A stretch of DNA of 13,808 nt, from assembly GCA_002368575.1 (NCBI GenBank), contig DFEA01000099.1, forward strand, positions 6,361-20,168. Direction: 5' to 3'. Positions within the stretch are counted from its first letter, which is position 1, and every line of letters begins with the position of its first letter. The position numbers and the translations under genes are program-made. The DNA comes from Lachnospiraceae bacterium UBA3814. Its GTDB lineage: Bacteria > Bacillota > Clostridia > Lachnospirales > Lachnospiraceae. Shown piece by piece: positions 6,221-13,789 of this stretch. Under the pieces are notes generated by a model, which saw only the letters and a program-made list of their open reading frames with translations, had not been told where the DNA came from and did no database searches.

Positions 6221-9200
6221 ATGAGTGATGTTATGAGACCCCTGCCATTTAAACAGCTTATGGAATGGGTGCTTGAGGAGCACGAAAAATACGGAAGCAT
6301 CTTCGGCGTCAGGCGATTCGTTAAATATCCGGCACGTGAAACGCTTTCAGTTTTTAATGAAAGGCTGGAAGCTCCATACGGACCTGCGGCCGGTCCCAAT
6401 ACACAGCTGGCCCAGAACATCATAGCCTCCTATGTGTCCGGCGCAAGGTTCTTTGAATTAAAGACCGTACAGGTAACGGACGGTGAGCAGCTGTCAAAAT
6501 GTATAAGCAAGCCCTGTATCACTGCCGCAGACGAATGCTATAACTGTGAATGGTCAACGGAGCTTACCGTTTCCGATGCCTTTTCCGAATATGTCCGCGC
6601 CTTTGTCGCCTGTAAGCTCCTTGCCCGGGAGTTTTGCCTCGGCGACCCCGACGCCTTCGTTTTCAATATGTCCGTGGGATATGATCTTAAGGGAATAAAG
6701 TCTGACAAGATAAACTCCTACATAGACAATATGAAGGATGCCTCGGAGACGGAGGCTTATAAGGAGGCCATAGACTGGGCCCTGTCAAACCTTCACAGGT
6801 TTAAAAATATCGACGCCGATTATGTAAGGAGCATACCCAAAAGGATCTCCTGCTCGGTCACCGAATCGACGCTTCACGGCTGTCCACCGCAGGAGATCGA
6901 AAGGATCGCCGCGTATCTCATGACGGAAAAAGGGCTCCACACCTTCATAAAATGCAATCCTACCCTTCTGGGCTACGATACGGCAAGGAAAATCCTCGAC
7001 AGCCTGGGCTTTGATTACGTCGCCTTTGACGATCATCACTTTAAGGAGGACCTTAAGTGGGAGGATGCCGTACCGATGTTTGAAAGGCTCAGCGCGCTTG
7101 CACGGGAAAACGGCGTGGAATTCGGCTTAAAGCTCACCAATACCTTCCCCGTAGACGTAAAGGCGGGCGAACTTCCGAGTACGGAGATGTATATGGCCGG
7201 GCGGGCGCTCTTCCCTCTTACCGTTCATCTTGCGCGTCTGATCTCCGAGGAATTTGAAGGAAGGCTTCGCATATCATATTCAGGCGGAGCCGTGGTCCAG
7301 AATACGGGAGCGCTTTTTAAGGCGGGTATATGGCCGATCACCATGGCTACCAACATCTTAAAGCCCGGCGGCTATGAAAGGCTTGCCCAGATCGCTCACG
7401 TTTTTGATGAAAACCTCGGGCACCCTGATAAAACGGTAAATATCGGTCTTCTCAGAAGGCTTGATGAGGACGTCCATAACGATCCTCTGTATCATAAGAG
7501 CATAAAGCCGCTTCCCGACAGGCACATTAAAGAGCCGCTCCCTCTGTTTGACTGCTTTACCGCTCCCTGTACGAACGGCTGTCCCGTTTCTCAGGACATT
7601 CCTGCCTATCTCAGGGCAATGGAGGAAAACGACGCCGAGACAGCTTTAAGGATCATCCTGAAGCGCAATGCCCTTCCATTCATCACCGGCACCATATGTC
7701 CGCATCACTGCACGGATAAATGCATGCGAAGCTACTATGAGGAAGGCCTGCATATAAGGGAAACAAAGCTTCGCGCGGCGCGTTTGGCTTATGATAAGGT
7801 CCTTTCCTCCCTGAGACCGCCTGAAGGACGGACCGACAAAAGGGTGGCCATAGTGGGCGGCGGCCCCGCAGGGCTTTCGGCGGCATTTTTCCTTACACGG
7901 GCAGGGATCCCCGCTGTCATATTCGAAGCCGAAAACACCCCGGGCGGCATCGTGAGCTCTGCTATCCCTGAATTCAGGATAAGCGGAGACTCCGTTAAAA
8001 AGGATATCTCTCTTTGCCTTGCCTTCGGCGCAGAGGTAAGGACGGATACAAGGGTAAGCTCCATTGAGGAGCTTAAGGAGCAGGGCTTTACGGATGTGAT
8101 CATCGCTGTGGGAGCTTCAAAGCCCGGCCGTTCACCTCTTAAGTACGGTGAAGCAATGGATGCGGTGGAATTTCTTAAAAAAGCAAAGAATTCTCCCGAT
8201 ACCCTTGAGGTCGGAAAGCAGGTGGCGGTCCTTGGCGGGGGAAATACCGCCATGGATACTGCCAGGGCCGCAAAACGCCTTAAGGGAGTTAAAAAAGTCA
8301 GCCTTATATACAGAAGGACCGAAAGATATATGCCCGCAGACGAGGAGGAGCTGGCCGCAGCCCTTAGGGATGGCGTTGAATTCATGGAGCTCCTGTCTCC
8401 TGTTGGCTTTAAGGATAAAATACTCACCTGCTCCGTCATGGAGCTTGGACAGGCTGACGCATCAGGCAGGCGTTCTGTCATTGATACGGGAAAGACCGTT
8501 GAACTGCCCGCAGATACCGTGATAGCCGCGACGGGTGAGGCTATCGATACCTCTCTTTATGAAAGCCTGGGGATAACCACGGATGCAGCGGGGAGGCCCG
8601 AAACAAACGAAGACCTTGAGACCGTTGTTCCCCGAGTCCTTGCGGCAGGCGACTGCAGAAGAGGTCCTTCCACCGTTGTTGAGGCAATCTCTGACGCCTT
8701 AAAGGCAGCGTCTGCCATAGCCGGCATAACTGCCGGCCTTCCCGAAGAAGGGAAGGAATATGACGACAGCCGTAACTGCCCAGTCAGCCGCTTGCAGACT
8801 TGCAGGCGGCGTGCCTGCACAGTTGCGGAGCCAAGCGGCAGGGGCACTTCCAATGCGCAAGCTGCCCCTGCCGCCGTATCTGCCCAGGATAACCGGGCAG
8901 ATACCGACAGCCTTTATATCGGCAGAAAGGGTGTCATATGTACCGCCTCCGAAGAGCTTCCCGATAAAAGATGCCTTGGATGCCCTTCAGTCTGTTCGGT
9001 ATGTACGGATGTGTGCCCGAACAGGGCAAACATATCGATCCGACTCCCCGACAAAGGAAGAACGGAAATCCTCCATGTGGACGGAATGTGCAATGAATGC
9101 GGAAACTGTGCGGTCTTCTGCCCCTACAGCGGAGCGCCCTACAGGGATAAATTCACCCTGTTCCATACAGAGGAGGACTTTCATCAAAGCAGCAACAGCG

Positions 9201-9349
9201 GCTTTGTAATGCTTGATGATAAGGAGCTTCTTCTCAGAATAAACGGAAGGGAAGAAAGAAGCAGCCTTTCAGGCGCGGCGGAAATATCTCCGGATGCTTT
9301 TTCCGTTATAAACGCAGTTGTCAGGGAGCACTCCTATCTGCTGCGGTGA
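6221..9349 (+). CDS. ygfK: YgfK, large FAD/Fe-S oxidoreductase (putative selenate reductase subunit family)
   Basis: The 1042-residue protein has the YgfK architecture. Residues 1-430 are a TIM-barrel-like, dihydroorotate/dihydropyrimidine-dehydrogenase-type region (SCSVTESTLHGCPPQEIERIA, FGLKLTNTFP, YSGGAVVQNTGALFKAGI). Next is a GltD-like Fe-S segment with cysteines at 445-501 (CFTAPCTNGCPVSQDIPAYL, ICPHHCTDKC). The FAD motif VAIVGGGPAGLSAA is at 542-555 and the NAD(P) motif VAVLGGGNTAMDTA at 668-681. C-terminal ferredoxin-type cysteines lie at 918-932 and 957-967 (CNECGNCAVFC). 'Selenate reductase' is a legacy name; an NAD(P)H-dependent reductase acting on a purine-derived ring is a reasonable inference from neighbours. 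AAAGGAG precedes the ATG and the gap to ssnA is 18 nt. The interdomain linker (about 850-897) is an Ala/Arg/Pro-rich stretch encoded by palindromes and looks foreign to the fold. Confidence 0.92.
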   Translation: MSDVMRPLPFKQLMEWVLEEHEKYGSIFGVRRFVKYPARETLSVFNERLEAPYGPAAGPNTQLAQNIIASYVSGARFFELKTVQVTDGEQLSKCISKPCITAADECYNCEWSTELTVSDAFSEYVRAFVACKLLAREFCLGDPDAFVFNMSVGYDLKGIKSDKINSYIDNMKDASETEAYKEAIDWALSNLHRFKNIDADYVRSIPKRISCSVTESTLHGCPPQEIERIAAYLMTEKGLHTFIKCNPTLLGYDTARKILDSLGFDYVAFDDHHFKEDLKWEDAVPMFERLSALARENGVEFGLKLTNTFPVDVKAGELPSTEMYMAGRALFPLTVHLARLISEEFEGRLRISYSGGAVVQNTGALFKAGIWPITMATNILKPGGYERLAQIAHVFDENLGHPDKTVNIGLLRRLDEDVHNDPLYHKSIKPLPDRHIKEPLPLFDCFTAPCTNGCPVSQDIPAYLRAMEENDAETALRIILKRNALPFITGTICPHHCTDKCMRSYYEEGLHIRETKLRAARLAYDKVLSSLRPPEGRTDKRVAIVGGGPAGLSAAFFLTRAGIPAVIFEAENTPGGIVSSAIPEFRISGDSVKKDISLCLAFGAEVRTDTRVSSIEELKEQGFTDVIIAVGASKPGRSPLKYGEAMDAVEFLKKAKNSPDTLEVGKQVAVLGGGNTAMDTARAAKRLKGVKKVSLIYRRTERYMPADEEELAAALRDGVEFMELLSPVGFKDKILTCSVMELGQADASGRRSVIDTGKTVELPADTVIAATGEAIDTSLYESLGITTDAAGRPETNEDLETVVPRVLAAGDCRRGPSTVVEAISDALKAASAIAGITAGLPEEGKEYDDSRNCPVSRLQTCRRRACTVAEPSGRGTSNAQAAPAAVSAQDNRADTDSLYIGRKGVICTASEELPDKRCLGCPSVCSVCTDVCPNRANISIRLPDKGRTEILHVDGMCNECGNCAVFCPYSGAPYRDKFTLFHTEEDFHQSSNSGFVMLDDKELLLRINGREERSSLSGAAEISPDAFSVINAVVREHSYLLR
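8787..8903. repeat. Cluster of palindromes inside ygfK
   Basis: Consecutive inverted repeats are: GCCGCTTG (8787-8794) with CAAGCGGC (8832-8839); nested TGCAGGC (8801-8807) with GCCTGCA (8813-8819); CGGCAGGGGCA (8836-8846) with TGCCCCTGCCG (8863-8873); and TATCTGCCC (8877-8885) with GGGCAGATA (8895-8903). All arms are perfect. They encode the low-complexity linker between the NAD(P)-binding region and the C-terminal ferredoxin-like domain of YgfK. They do not match the 90-nt intergenic family. Confidence 0.8.
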
Positions 9350-9394
9350 CACGCTTTTGCCCTTCATAAGTAAAGCAAACAGAGAGGAACCGAT

Positions 9395-10600
9395 TTGGAC
9401 AGGATAAAATGGGCAGTAAACAAAATGCCTAAGAGTGATGACAGATGGCTTCATATAATGTCTGCCGAAAATGTGGACAGGGCTCTTGCCTTTCACAGAA
9501 GCTTTCCGCAGTATTCGGTGACGCCCCTCAGGGAGCTTAAGAAAATGGCGGCCTTTCTGGGCCTCTCCTCGGTTTTTGTGAAGGATGAGAGCTATCGCTT
9601 CGGCCTTAACGCCTTCAAGGTGTTAGGGGGTTCCTTTGCGATGGCAAGGTATATAGCCTCCGAAACAGGAAGGGATATCTCCGAGGTTACCTATGCTTAT
9701 CTTACCGGCGATGAGCTTTTAAAGGAATTCGGCCAGGCCACCTTCTTTACGGCAACGGACGGAAACCACGGCAGAGGCATCGCATGGGCAGCCGCCAGGC
9801 TTAAGCAGAAGGCCGTTGTCCACATGCCGGAGGGCACCACAAGGGCAAGGTTTGATAATATTGCAAGGGAAGGCGCGGCTGTCAGTATAGAGGAGCTTAA
9901 TTATGACGACTGTGTAAGGCTGGCCGCCAGGGAGGCTTCCGAAACCAGACATGGCGTCATCATACAGGATACGGCATGGGAGGGCTATGAGGAGATCCCT
10001 TCATGGATCATGCAGGGGTACGGTACCATGGCGCTTGAAGCGGCAAACGCTCTTTCCGCGTCGGGGATCGACCGTCCCACTCACGTATTTGTCCAGGCTG
10101 GCGTAGGCAGCCTTGCCGGAGCTGTGGTTGGCTATTTTGCCGGCAGATTTCCCGATGATCCCCCGGTCTTTGTCATAATGGAGGCTGATGCCGCAGCCTG
10201 CCTCTATAAGGGTGCCGTCCGGGGAGACGGAATGCCGGAAAAGGTCGGCGGAGAGCTGAATACCATTATGGCCGGTCTTGCCTGCGGAGAACCGAATACG
10301 ATAGGCTGGGACATACTGAGGAATCATGCCGATGTCTTCCTCTCCTGCCCCGATCATATCGCCGCAAGGGGGATGCGGATGCTCTCAGCCCCCATAAAGG
10401 GAGATCCGCAGATAATAAGCGGTGAATCCGGAGCTCTCGGCATGGGGGTGCTGGATGCCCTGATGAGCCTTAGTGAATACGGGGAGCTGAGGGCCTGTCT
10501 CGGTCTTGACGAAGGCTCTAAGGTCCTTATGTTCTCAACGGAGGGCGATACCGACCCGGAAAGATACAGAAGCATTGTGTGGAACGGTGAAAATAAATAG
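9395..10600 (+). CDS. dpaL: Diaminopropionate ammonia-lyase (PLP-dependent)
   Basis: The 401-residue fold-type II PLP enzyme is the YgeX/DpaL family. It converts 2,3-diaminopropionate to pyruvate and two ammonia. The PLP lysine is Lys75 in SYRFGLNAFKVLGGS, the hallmark of the family. TATDGNHGRGIAWAA (119-133) contains the phosphate/cofactor and catalytic Asp122 segment. The glycine-rich VQAGVGSLAGAV (233-244) binds the cofactor phosphate. The length equals that of E. coli YgeX (about 400). The start is TTG at 9395, preceded by GAGAGG at about 7 nt; the next in-frame ATG (codon 11) lacks a ribosome binding site. The gene lies 45 nt after ygfK, a gap with nothing else in it. In this context it should cleave the diaminopropionate skeleton left after ring breakdown. 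Confidence 0.95.
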   Translation: MDRIKWAVNKMPKSDDRWLHIMSAENVDRALAFHRSFPQYSVTPLRELKKMAAFLGLSSVFVKDESYRFGLNAFKVLGGSFAMARYIASETGRDISEVTYAYLTGDELLKEFGQATFFTATDGNHGRGIAWAAARLKQKAVVHMPEGTTRARFDNIAREGAAVSIEELNYDDCVRLAAREASETRHGVIIQDTAWEGYEEIPSWIMQGYGTMALEAANALSASGIDRPTHVFVQAGVGSLAGAVVGYFAGRFPDDPPVFVIMEADAAACLYKGAVRGDGMPEKVGGELNTIMAGLACGEPNTIGWDILRNHADVFLSCPDHIAARGMRMLSAPIKGDPQIISGESGALGMGVLDALMSLSEYGELRACLGLDEGSKVLMFSTEGDTDPERYRSIVWNGENK

Positions 10601-10606
10601 TTTAAT

Positions 10607-10720
10607 ACGGAAATCGGCGCAGACAAGGAAATGATCGGTTCGACAGATCGAACCGATCGGCACGATCTGAAGATCGTGCCTAAGCGCACGGTTTCCTTCG
10701 GAAATCGGCGCGGACAAGGA
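10607..10720 (+). repeat. Modular palindromic repeat in the ygeY leader
   Basis: This fills almost the whole 126-nt dpaL-ygeY gap. It begins with a hairpin 3 right arm and tail, then a full unit. Hairpin 1 (10633-10658) has arms GATCGGTTCGA and TCGAACCGATC. Hairpin 2 (10659-10680) has arms GGCACGATC and GATCGTGCC around TGAA. The linker TAAGCGCA follows. Hairpin 3 (10689-10707) has arms CGGTTTCC and GGAAATCG around TTC, with one G-T wobble. The tail is GCGCGGACAAGG. Both hairpin 1 and 2 stems differ from the left array while the TGAA and TTC loops are unchanged. The tail runs straight into the ygeY ribosome binding site. Confidence 0.92.
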
Positions 10721-10726
10721 GGAAAA

Positions 10727-12046
10727 ATGTCACCGGATTTTGAAAAGATCAAGGAAGCCGCCGAAGGCTACAGAGCCGATATGTGCGCATTTTTAAGGGC
10801 CATGATCTCCCATCCCAGCGAAAGCTGCAATGAGAAGGAGGTTGCCTTATGCATTAAGGCCGAAATGGAAAAGCTGGGCTTTGACAGCGTGGAGATCGAC
10901 GGTCTCGGAAACGTGATCGGCTGGATGGGTGACGGCGAAAGGATAATCGCCATAGACGGACACATCGATACGGTCGGGATCGGAAATATTGACAACTGGG
11001 AGCACGATCCCTACGAAGGCTATGAAACCGATGAGATAATCTACGGACGCGGAGGCTCCGATCAGGAGGGCGGAGTCTGCAGTGCCGTATACAGCGCGAA
11101 GATCATGAAGGATCTCGGGCTGATCCCTGAGGGCTGCAGGATAATGGTCGTAAGCTCAGTCCAGGAGGAGGACTGTGACGGTATGTGCTGGCAGTATATC
11201 TGCGAGAAGGATAACATACGTCCTGAATTCGTTATTTCCACAGAGCCTACGGATGGAGGGATATACAGGGGCCACCGGGGAAGAATGGAGATACGCGTGG
11301 ATGTGAGGGGCATCTCCTGCCACGGCTCCGCTCCCGAAAGGGGAGACAACGCCATCTACAAGATGGCCGATATAATCGAGGATATCCGCGCGCTTAACAA
11401 TAACGGCTGCGATGAGAGCACCGCGATAAAGGGGCTTGTTAAAATGCTTGAGCCCGGATATAATCCTGAGCATTACGAGGATGCAAGGTTTTTAGGCCGC
11501 GGGACCTGCACGGTTTCGGAGATCTTCTATACGTCTCCCAGCCGCTGCGCGGTCGCCGACAGCTGCTCGATTTCTGTCGACCGGCGCATGACAGCCGGAG
11601 AAACCTGGGAATCCTGTCTGGAGGAGATCCGTTCCCTTCCTTCCGTGAAAAAATACGGGAAGGATGTCACGGTGTCCATGTACACCTACGACCGCCCCTC
11701 CTGGACCGGAGAGGTCTACAGGACAGAATGCTACTTCCCCACCTGGATAAACAGTGAGGATGCTCCCCATGTACGGGCGCTTGTTGATGCTCATACCGCT
11801 CTTTACGGCGATCACAGGATGGGGCCCGAATCCGCCCGCAGGCTGCGCAACCGCCCCCTCGTTGACAAGTGGACCTTTTCCACAAACTGTGTTTCAATAC
11901 AGGGGCGCTACAAAATACCCTGCGTAGGCTTTGGTCCCGGGGCCGAAAGCCAGGCTCACGCGCCTAATGAGATCACCTACAAGGATGATCTTGTAAGATG
12001 CGCCGCTTTGTATACCGCAGCCGTTAACCTTTATGACCCGAAATGA
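10727..12046 (+). CDS. ygeY: YgeY, selenium-cluster M20/ArgE-type metallohydrolase
   Basis: The 439-residue protein is of the YgeY family of M20-like zinc hydrolases (ArgE/DapE relatives). Metal ligands and catalytic residues are visible: His79 and Asp81 in IDGHIDTVG, Asp112 in GRGGSDQEGG, Glu147/Glu148 in SSVQEEDCDG, Glu173 in STEPTD, His199 in GISCHGSAPERGDNA (dimerisation-domain histidine), and a C-terminal His in SQAHAPNE. It probably hydrolyses an N-carbamoyl- or amide-type derivative made in the same pathway; the exact substrate is inference. I use the ATG at 10727 because AAGGAGG precedes it directly. An in-frame ATG at 10631 would add 32 residues translated from the palindromic repeat and is rejected. 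The gap to ygeW is 45 nt. Confidence 0.92.
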   Translation: MSPDFEKIKEAAEGYRADMCAFLRAMISHPSESCNEKEVALCIKAEMEKLGFDSVEIDGLGNVIGWMGDGERIIAIDGHIDTVGIGNIDNWEHDPYEGYETDEIIYGRGGSDQEGGVCSAVYSAKIMKDLGLIPEGCRIMVVSSVQEEDCDGMCWQYICEKDNIRPEFVISTEPTDGGIYRGHRGRMEIRVDVRGISCHGSAPERGDNAIYKMADIIEDIRALNNNGCDESTAIKGLVKMLEPGYNPEHYEDARFLGRGTCTVSEIFYTSPSRCAVADSCSISVDRRMTAGETWESCLEEIRSLPSVKKYGKDVTVSMYTYDRPSWTGEVYRTECYFPTWINSEDAPHVRALVDAHTALYGDHRMGPESARRLRNRPLVDKWTFSTNCVSIQGRYKIPCVGFGPGAESQAHAPNEITYKDDLVRCAALYTAAVNLYDPK

Positions 12047-12091
12047 TCCTTATCCATATTTTATATCAGAATATCTAAAAGGAGACTTCAT

Positions 12092-13288
12092 ATGAGCAGT
12101 ATAAAGGATTTTACCGACAGGCTGGATAAGCTTGATTTCAGGAATATGTATGAGGGTGATTTTTTCCTGACCTGGGAAAAGACGGATGATGAGCTTTCCG
12201 CGGTATTCACGGTGGCGGACGCGCTCAGATATCTGAGAGAGAATAACATCTCTGTCAGGATATTTGATTCCGGCCTTGGGGTGTCACTTTTCAGAGACAA
12301 TTCAACAAGGACCCGTTTTTCCTTTGCATCCGCCTGTAACCTTCTGGGACTTGAGGTTCAGGATCTTGACGAGGGAAAGAGCCAGATCGCTCACGGAGAG
12401 ACCGTTCGTGAAACGGCAAATATGATCTCCTTCATGGCGGATGTCATCGGTATCCGTGACGATATGTATATCGGCAAGGGGAACAGGTATATGCACGATG
12501 TGGTCGATGCGGTCACCGAGGGTTATAAGGAGGGAGTTCTTAAGCAGAAGCCCACTCTCGTCAATCTTCAGTGTGATATAGACCACCCTACCCAGTGTAT
12601 GGCGGATATGCTCCATATTATCCATCACTTCGGAGGGGTCGACAAGCTCAGGGGCAAAAAGATCGCCATGACCTGGGCCTATTCTCCCAGCTACGGAAAG
12701 CCTCTGTCGGTCCCCCAGGGTGTCATAGGGCTGATGACCCGTTTCGGAATGGATGTCACTCTGGCTCATCCCGACGGATATGACGTCATGAAGGATGTTG
12801 AGGAGGTTGCGCGTAAGAATGCGGCAGCCTCAGGCGGAAGCTTTGCAAGGACGAGCTCAATGGAGGAGGCCTTTAGGGACGCCGATATCGTTTATCCCAA
12901 GAGCTGGGCTCCGTATGCCGCAATGGAAAGAAGGACAGAGCTTTACTCCGCCGGTGATGAAGCCGGGATAAGAGCCCTTGAGAAGGAGCTTCTTGCGCAG
13001 AACGCGTACCACAAAGACTGGTGCTGTACGGAAGAGCTAATGAAGACCACCGCAAAAGGCAGCGCCCTCTATCTTCACTGTCTTCCCGCCGACATAAACG
13101 GTGTTTCCTGCGTTGACGGAGAGGTGGAGGCGTCAGTGTTTGACCGCTATCGTACCCTCCTCTACCGGCAGGCGGGCTTTAAACCGTATATCATCGCGGC
13201 GATGATATTCCTGGCAAAGGTCAGAGAGCCGCAGGCTGTGCTAAGGGCCCTTTCGGAGGCCGGAGCACCCAGACATATTTTTGAGTGA
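12092..13288 (+). CDS. ygeW: Knotted carbamoyltransferase YgeW
   Basis: The 398-residue aspartate/ornithine carbamoyltransferase-fold protein is of the YgeW class. The carbamoyl-phosphate loop SLFRDNSTRTRFSFASACN has Ser71-Thr72-Arg73-Thr74-Arg75. HPTQCMADMLHI (165-176) is the second phosphate/carbamoyl-binding motif, and HCLPADI (329-335) the C-terminal substrate-domain motif. Family members form a knot in the C-terminal domain and cluster with ygeX and ygeY. The amino substrate is not established from sequence; a diaminopropionate-related compound fits the neighbours. In a catabolic direction it would release carbamoyl phosphate for carbamate kinase, encoded directly downstream. AAAAGGAG precedes the ATG. 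The length is normal for the family. Confidence 0.93.
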   Translation: MSSIKDFTDRLDKLDFRNMYEGDFFLTWEKTDDELSAVFTVADALRYLRENNISVRIFDSGLGVSLFRDNSTRTRFSFASACNLLGLEVQDLDEGKSQIAHGETVRETANMISFMADVIGIRDDMYIGKGNRYMHDVVDAVTEGYKEGVLKQKPTLVNLQCDIDHPTQCMADMLHIIHHFGGVDKLRGKKIAMTWAYSPSYGKPLSVPQGVIGLMTRFGMDVTLAHPDGYDVMKDVEEVARKNAAASGGSFARTSSMEEAFRDADIVYPKSWAPYAAMERRTELYSAGDEAGIRALEKELLAQNAYHKDWCCTEELMKTTAKGSALYLHCLPADINGVSCVDGEVEASVFDRYRTLLYRQAGFKPYIIAAMIFLAKVREPQAVLRALSEAGAPRHIFE

Positions 13289-13310
13289 ATCCTGATCCCG
13301 GAGGACAATA

Positions 13311-13789
13311 ATGGGCAAAAGAATAGTGATCGCTCTGGGAGGAAATGCCCTTGGCCGTAATCTTCCCGAACAGATGGCTGCCGTGAAAAAAACTGCCGCT
13401 GCCATTGCCGATCTCATAGAGGAGGCATACCTGTCTATCATACCTCAGCGCACCACCTGAAGGGTGCTGCCGCGGTAATTGACAAGGATTTTGCGGCGGA
13501 ATGTCTGGCGGAAGCGATCGATGCAGAGCTTCTGATCATACTTACCGCGGTGGAAAAGGTAGCCATCCGTTTCGGTCAGCCAGATGAGCAGTGGCTCTCC
13601 AGCCTCACAACGGAGCTTGCGGCCAAATATATTGCTACCGGAGAGTTTGCTCCGGGGTCCATGCTTCCGAAGGTTGAGGCGGCGGTCAAATTTGCGGAGT
13701 CGGGTCCGAAGAGGAGTGCCCTCATTACGCTTTTGCAAAAGGCGAGGGAGGGGATCCGGGGGGAAACCGGCACTTTAATTACTAAATGA
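13311..13789 (+). pseudogene. arcC: Carbamate kinase, inactivated by internal deletion and frameshift
   Basis: The gene starts normally: GGAGG 6 nt before ATG, then MGKRIVIALGGNALGRN and the helix ending ADLIEE (residue 38), which is the carbamate kinase N-terminus. After the motif GAGGAGG (13419-13425) the reading frame goes off and stops at 13458-13460. In the +2 frame from 13421 the family C-terminus appears: GGIPV, GAAAVIDKDFAAE, ILTAVEKVAIRFG, GEFAPGSMLPKVEAA, ESGPKRSALIT and GETGTLITK, ending at 13789. Only about 160 codons remain of about 310. Roughly 150 residues of the middle, including much of the active site, are missing. The join lies in a GGAGG-type sequence that both intact flanks would be expected to contain (EEG and GGGG), which fits slippage between short direct repeats. 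It corresponds to E. coli yqeA. An assembly error is the main alternative. Confidence 0.88.

Noticed and set aside
5600..6283. Long minus-strand frame opposite ssnA, and similar long frames opposite ygfK (7789-8481) and yqeB (3202-3861 on the plus strand)
   Set aside because: They lie antisense to well-conserved genes, show no recognisable family features, and follow from the codon composition of the real genes.
10631..10726. N-terminal extension of YgeY from ATG 10631
   Set aside because: The 32 residues are translated palindromic repeat, while a strong ribosome binding site sits directly before the ATG at 10727.
13458..13460. Programmed frameshift or selenocysteine read-through in carbamate kinase
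   Set aside because: Recoding cannot restore the roughly 150 missing residues; the sequence itself lacks the central part of the gene.
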